From: Treponema sp.
GTDB lineage: Bacteria; Spirochaetota; Spirochaetia; Treponematales; Breznakiellaceae
NCBI GenBank assembly: GCA_009780285.1
Contig: WRAL01000040.1
Location: 1-8,851, forward strand
DNA length: 8,851 bases
Direction: 5' to 3'
Part shown: in pieces, positions 7,178 to 8,851 of the stretch
How the letters are laid out: each line of letters begins with the position of its first letter
How positions within the stretch are numbered: the stretch's first letter is position 1
Notes under the pieces: generated by a model
Database searches by the model: none
The model's input: only the letters and a program-made list of their open reading frames with translations
What the model was told of the DNA's origin: nothing
Made by a program: the position numbers and the translations under genes

Positions 7178-7615
7178 ATGAAAAGGTTTCGCTTTAATCT
7201 TGAAAAAGTGCTTAAGCTTCGCGAGCATAACGAGCAGGAAGCGAAGATCGAGCTTGGCAGGGCCACTAGCGCGCTTGCCGAAATCGAAAAAAAGATCGAC
7301 GACAATGCGCGGGCCCGCGCCCAGTCCGCGACCGAGCGTTTTTCCGCGCTGGGCGGCGGAGGCGCAAGCGGCGCGCTTTCCATGTTTTCCTGGGACGCGT
7401 ACATTCAAAGGCTGGAGCTGGAGGCCCTCGTTCTTGCCGAGCAAGCGGCCAAGGCCGAGAAAATCGTCGAGGAAAAGCGCGAGCTTTACGTCGCCGCCTC
7501 GCGCGAGCTTAAGGCCATGGAAAAGCTGCGCGAGAAGCGCGCCCTGGAGCATCGCAAGGAAATGTTCGCCGGCCAAACCCGCGAGCTTGACGACCTTCGC
7601 CGCGCGCTGCCCTAA
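7178..7615 (+). CDS. fliJ: FliJ, flagellar export central-stalk protein
   Basis: FliJ is a small coiled-coil protein that inserts in the FliI hexamer like the gamma subunit of F1-ATPase and links it to the export gate FlhA. The 145 residues match the usual length of about 147. The conserved N-terminus FRFNLEKVLKLREHNEQEAK is followed by almost continuous helix rich in Ala, Glu, Lys and Arg. A glycine-rich break (LGGGGASGALSMFSWD, about 56-71) separates the two helices of the hairpin. GGAAGGAG at 7158-7165 lies inside the end of fliI, 12 nt before ATG 7178, a slightly long spacing. This is the last flagellar gene here. Its stop codon TAA (7613-7615) lies near the loop of a strong hairpin. Confidence 0.95.
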   Translation: MKRFRFNLEKVLKLREHNEQEAKIELGRATSALAEIEKKIDDNARARAQSATERFSALGGGGASGALSMFSWDAYIQRLELEALVLAEQAAKAEKIVEEKRELYVAASRELKAMEKLREKRALEHRKEMFAGQTRELDDLRRALP

Positions 7616-7632
7616 AGCAGGCGCGCGGCGAA
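7596..7632. terminator. strong inverted repeat over the fliJ stop, candidate bidirectional terminator
   Basis: TTCGCCGCGCGC (7596-7607) is perfectly complementary to GCGCGCGGCGAA (7621-7632). With one bulged G (7620), three more pairs (TGC 7608-7610 with GCA 7617-7619) close a 6-nt loop CCTAAA (7611-7616) that contains the fliJ stop codon. It lies between two convergent genes, so transcription from either side could end here. Neither strand has a proper T tract after the stem, so it may act as a transcript 3' end, an RNA stability element or a Rho-assisted site rather than a classical intrinsic terminator. Confidence 0.55.
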
Positions 7633-7647
7633 AGCCCTTACGGACGG

Positions 7648-8851
7648 CTAGGGACGAGCCAGCCTTATGCCATCAATGGACCCCCGCAGATGAGGATTGG
7701 CATAAGAACTGTTTCCGTTTACGCGAAAAGCAGTGCTTGTACTTTCGTAACTGTAGGGGCCGCCGATACGCCATCTCTCTCGGTTGTCTTGGCCCTCAAA
7801 GTAGATCGCCTCCCAGAGGTTCCCGGTCATGTCGTAGAGGCCAAGCTCGTTCGGCTCTAATTTTCCGACTTCACGCGTCTTGTCCTCGCTGTTCCCGCTG
7901 TGCCACGCTACCGCATCAAGATCGGCGCTTCCGGCATAGGTGGTGTAGGTGTCGGCCTCAGTGCCGGTGTATCCTTCCTTTTTGACGCCGCCTTTCGCCG
8001 CGAATTCCCACTCTGCCTTGGTAGGCCGGCGCCAGCCGTTCGCATCCGGGTCGATAGTCGCGGCGTCCCAGGTCGCGTTTCTCGAGTTCGGGATGGCGCC
8101 CCAAGCGTCCGGATCCTTCGATCCGCCTATGCTGTACGCCGGCTCAAGGCCATCGCGCAGGCTCAGCCTGTTCGCGAACACATAGAGGTCGTACAAGCTA
8201 ACGGTCTCCACGGGCCTATTTTCCTGGATCTCGCCATCCGCCGCCTCCCGTCCTTCGCCGCCATGGAAATAGCTCGGGTTTGATCCCATCACTTCTTCCC
8301 ACTGCGCCTGCGTTACCAGGTACTTGCCTATGCGGAAAGTCGTCACTTCCCTAAGCGCGCCGCCCGTGGCGCCGTTCCTGTCGTACATGAACGAGCCGCC
8401 TTCCACTAGCACGGTTTCGATCATCCACTTCGCGTGGATTACGGTGTCTTCGGTGATGGCGGTGTTCCCGAAGTTAAAAAGAATGCCGTCCGCGTCGTAC
8501 CAATTGACGAACTCATAGGTATGCCTGGTCGGGTTCTGCGTCGGCCTGTCGGCGTTGCGGCCCTCGGCTACAGGCTGGTCTTCCGTGGTCTCGTTGCCTA
8601 TTCCCCCGTTCAGGTCGAAGCTGAGGGTGAACAGCTCGAGCCACTTCGCGTAGATCGTGATGCTTTCGTTGATGGGGGTGCCGGCGAAGACAAACAGGTT
8701 GTCGTCCTCGTCGTACCAGTCGTCGAACTCATAGCCGCCCTTGGTCGGGTCCTGCGCCGGCCTGATGGCGTTGCGGCCGTCGGCTACAGGCTGGTCGTTA
8801 GTGGTCGCATTGCCTATTCCCTCATTCAGGTTGAAGCTGACGGTGAACAGC
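7648..8851 (-). CDS. InlB-type repeat protein with C-terminal SUMF1/FGE-like (C-type lectin fold) domain, 5' end outside window
   Basis: The minus-strand frame is open from the window edge (first full codon at 8850) to TAG at 7650-7648, giving 400 visible residues. Residues 1-70 and 73-142 are InlB/Listeria-Bacteroides-type repeats with the pattern FxxSFxLN...PT...YEFxxWY...AKW. Residues 143-400 form a formylglycine-generating-enzyme-like domain. Its landmarks are VEGGSF, KYLVTQAQWEEVMGSNPSYF, NRPVETVSLYDLYVFANRLS, WRRPTKAEWEFAAKGG, PNELGLYDMTGNLWEA and a degenerate ending GIRLARP. No cysteine occurs in the visible protein, so the copper/thiol chemistry of true FGE is not possible; a ligand-binding role is inferred. 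ATG 8424 is internal, because repeat sequence runs straight into it. The missing N-terminus probably holds a signal peptide or lipobox and perhaps more repeats. The gene converges on fliJ with no functional link evident. Confidence 0.9.
   Translation of the reverse strand, partial: LFTVSFNLNEGIGNATTNDQPVADGRNAIRPAQDPTKGGYEFDDWYDEDDNLFVFAGTPINESITIYAKWLELFTLSFDLNGGIGNETTEDQPVAEGRNADRPTQNPTRHTYEFVNWYDADGILFNFGNTAITEDTVIHAKWMIETVLVEGGSFMYDRNGATGGALREVTTFRIGKYLVTQAQWEEVMGSNPSYFHGGEGREAADGEIQENRPVETVSLYDLYVFANRLSLRDGLEPAYSIGGSKDPDAWGAIPNSRNATWDAATIDPDANGWRRPTKAEWEFAAKGGVKKEGYTGTEADTYTTYAGSADLDAVAWHSGNSEDKTREVGKLEPNELGLYDMTGNLWEAIYFEGQDNRERWRIGGPYSYESTSTAFRVNGNSSYANPHLRGSIDGIRLARP
8425..8634 (-). 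repeat. InlB/Listeria-Bacteroides-type repeat, copy 2
   Basis: This second 70-residue unit runs from LFTLSFDLNGGIGN to TEDTVIHAKW and leads directly into the SUMF1-like domain. Stretches of DNA identity with copy 1 (for example GGCTACAGGCTGGTC at 8566-8580 and again 216 nt later) point to tandem duplication rather than independent recruitment. Confidence 0.85.
8641..8851 (-). repeat. InlB/Listeria-Bacteroides-type repeat, copy 1 (cut by window edge)
   Basis: This copy encodes a 70-residue unit from LFTVSFNLNEGIGN to ESITIYAKW. With a Leu-Glu linker the period is 72 codons (216 nt) to the next copy. By my count 44 of 70 residues match copy 2. The family forms small beta-grasp-like modules that act as stalks or adhesive spacers in bacterial surface proteins. 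More copies may lie beyond the window. Confidence 0.85.

Noticed and set aside
7200..7985. 261-codon plus-strand frame running from fliJ into the convergent gene
   Set aside because: It crosses the fliJ end and the hairpin and reads antisense through the SUMF1-like gene; no family similarity and a high Arg/Pro/Ser content.
8422..8424. ATG as the true start of the SUMF1-like gene
   Set aside because: The frame is open upstream to the window edge and encodes two clear InlB-type repeats that run directly into this codon, so it is internal.
1..8851. CRISPR array, tRNA, rRNA, insertion sequence or riboswitch
   Set aside because: No short regularly spaced repeats, RNA-gene-like sequences, transposase or terminal inverted repeats were recognised on either strand.

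Overview
The window looks like chromosomal DNA of a GC-rich spirochaete, most likely a Treponema-type organism (possibly a gut or termite-gut lineage). The evidence is the gene order hslU - flgB - flgC - fliE - fliF - fliG - fliH - fliI - fliJ, which is the spirochaetal layout of the flgB operon (hslU also sits next to flgB in Borrelia), together with protein sequences that read as treponemal. The species is inferred; there is no rRNA or other taxonomic marker here.

Region 1 (1-524) is the 3' end of hslU, the ATPase of the HslVU protease. Region 2 (525-607) is an 83-nt intergenic stretch with a GC-rich hairpin just after hslU, a sigma-28-like promoter candidate and the flgB ribosome binding site. 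Region 3 (608-7615) is a tightly packed plus-strand operon of eight flagellar genes. They encode the proximal rod (FlgB, FlgC), the MS-ring-to-rod adaptor (FliE), the MS ring (FliF), the rotor/switch protein (FliG) and the soluble export ATPase complex (FliH, FliI, FliJ). Gaps between them are 2 to 38 nt, and several Shine-Dalgarno sequences lie inside or against the end of the preceding gene. Together they build the base of a periplasmic flagellum and power export of its axial proteins.

Region 4 (7616-8851) is unrelated to motility. A convergent minus-strand gene, whose 5' end lies beyond the window, encodes at least two tandem InlB/Listeria-Bacteroides-type repeats fused to a C-terminal formylglycine-generating-enzyme-like (SUMF1, C-type-lectin fold) domain that has no cysteines. 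It is probably a surface or secreted binding protein. A strong inverted repeat over the fliJ stop codon separates the two convergent units.

Most of the window is a conserved housekeeping/flagellar locus, and I see no clear new multigene system. The points worth checking are the sigma-28-like promoter and palindrome before flgB, the G7 tract before fliE, the long tail on FliI, the hairpin at the fliJ end, and the cysteine-less lectin-fold repeat protein with its compositionally distinct 3' end. No gene-free stretch exceeds 300 bases.
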